Shown one piece after another: positions 5,014 to 5,287 of a stretch of 5,287 bases of DNA. The stretch comes from Candidatus Methanovirga basalitermitum. GTDB taxonomy: Archaea; Methanobacteriota; Methanobacteria; Methanobacteriales; Methanobacteriaceae. The stretch is taken from assembly GCA_031284445.1 (NCBI GenBank), contig JAISZW010000199.1:1-5287 (forward strand), read 5' to 3'. The number at the start of each line of letters is the position of its first letter. The first letter of the stretch is position 1. The notes below the pieces were generated by a model. It had not been told where the DNA came from, searched no databases, and was given only the letters and a program-made list of their open reading frames with translations. The translations under genes were made by a program, and so were the position numbers.

Positions 5014-5205
5014 TTGAAGGATTTAGGATTCATGCATAACCTATGTATTTTCCATTTAATCAAAGATTTAAATGAAATCTCTCACAAGAAAATGAAGAGT
5101 ATAATACTTTACCTAACTTTTAAATGGGGAGGGTGTAAAAAAGTGTGGAGTTTTTTTCGATTTTTGAAAAAAATCGAAAATGATCATAAACCTTTACTTT
5201 ACTAA
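5014..5205 (+). pseudogene. Probable transposase remnant
   Basis: A 63-codon frame opens with TTG just after in-frame stops. It reads LKDLGFMHNLCIFHLIKDLNE near its start. The pattern LG-x-x-H-x-x-C-x-F-H-L-x-K matches what I remember of the Cys/His segment in DDE transposases of the IS256/ISL3/MULE-like type. Only about 22 residues look like this. The upstream catalytic part is missing, no ribosome binding site is present, and from residue 45 on the frame runs through a perfect hairpin (5154-5180) and is probably not coding. I read it as a decayed fragment rather than a small protein gene. The family is uncertain. Confidence 0.4.
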
Positions 5206-5220
5206 AAGTATCATCCACAC
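5143..5220. repeat. Long hairpin nested in an outer inverted repeat
   Basis: TTTTCGATTTTT (5154-5165) pairs perfectly with AAAAATCGAAAA (5169-5180), a 12-bp stem with a 3-nt loop. Around it, GTGTGGA (5143-5149) is complementary to TCCACAC (5214-5220). The stem is A/T-rich with no oligo-T run after it on the plus strand, so it is not a simple terminator. It may be a terminal structure of the adjacent mobile-element remnant. Confidence 0.5.
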
Positions 5221-5287
5221 AAAACTCATGCTTGAAAAATACAGTTAACACACTATAAAATAAAAAATAAGCAGAATTAAATAGTAA

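Noticed and set aside
4983..5150. GGTGTGTCCAAAATT (4985-4999) and GGGTGTAAAAAAGTGTGGAG (5131-5150) as paired terminal inverted repeats of an insertion sequence
   Set aside because: Both read in the same direction on the plus strand and match poorly, so they do not form inverted ends.
1..5287. CRISPR array, tRNA or rRNA genes
   Set aside because: No regularly spaced repeat with unique spacers, cloverleaf or conserved rRNA segment was seen on either strand.

Overview
The window is very AT-rich (roughly 30% G+C by eye) and reads as archaeal. TATA boxes (TTTAAATA, TTTATAAAT, TTTATATA) replace bacterial -10/-35 elements. One promoter has a textbook BRE (CCGAAATG) directly before TTTATATA, and ribosome binding sites are of the GGTGAT / GAGGT type. 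Protein sequences and codon use resemble Methanobacteriales, most likely a Methanobrevibacter-like methanogen. That genus assignment is from memory of the families, not from a search.

Layout. (1) Positions 1-103 hold the last 33 codons of an unidentified plus-strand gene. (2) Positions 104-912 are about 800 bp without a convincing gene. This stretch has a strong excess of CATG at its left side, a hairpin, a promoter-like element that recurs 3.56 kb away, and finally the trp control region. (3) Positions 913-4003 are trpE, trpG and trpD in tight order (gaps of 12 and 10 nt), with strong internal ribosome binding sites for trpG and trpD. (4) Positions 4004-4431 begin with a stem-loop/oligo-T terminator, then further palindromes, the second copy of the promoter-like element, and a G+C-richer block that may be a transcribed RNA or a decayed element. 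(5) Positions 4432-4926 (minus strand) hold a small uncharacterised gene with a canonical promoter, a putative operator and a structured leader. (6) Positions 4927-5287 carry a direct repeat, a probable transposase remnant and a long perfect hairpin, and look like mobile-element debris.

Function. TrpE and TrpG form anthranilate synthase (chorismate + glutamine to anthranilate). TrpD adds phosphoribose from PRPP. The operon therefore covers only the first two committed steps of tryptophan synthesis; trpC, trpF, trpB and trpA are not here, and a terminator follows trpD. Upstream, three GTAC-core motifs spaced 10 and 20 bp apart flank the TATA box, matching the kind of site (TGTACA 'TRP box') used by the methanogen repressor TrpY. 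TrpE also keeps the residues used for feedback inhibition. Transcriptional repression and enzyme inhibition by tryptophan are thus both likely.

The parts most worth a second look are the helically phased operator, the duplicated promoter-like element flanking the operon, and the overlapping inverted repeats in the leader of the small minus-strand gene.
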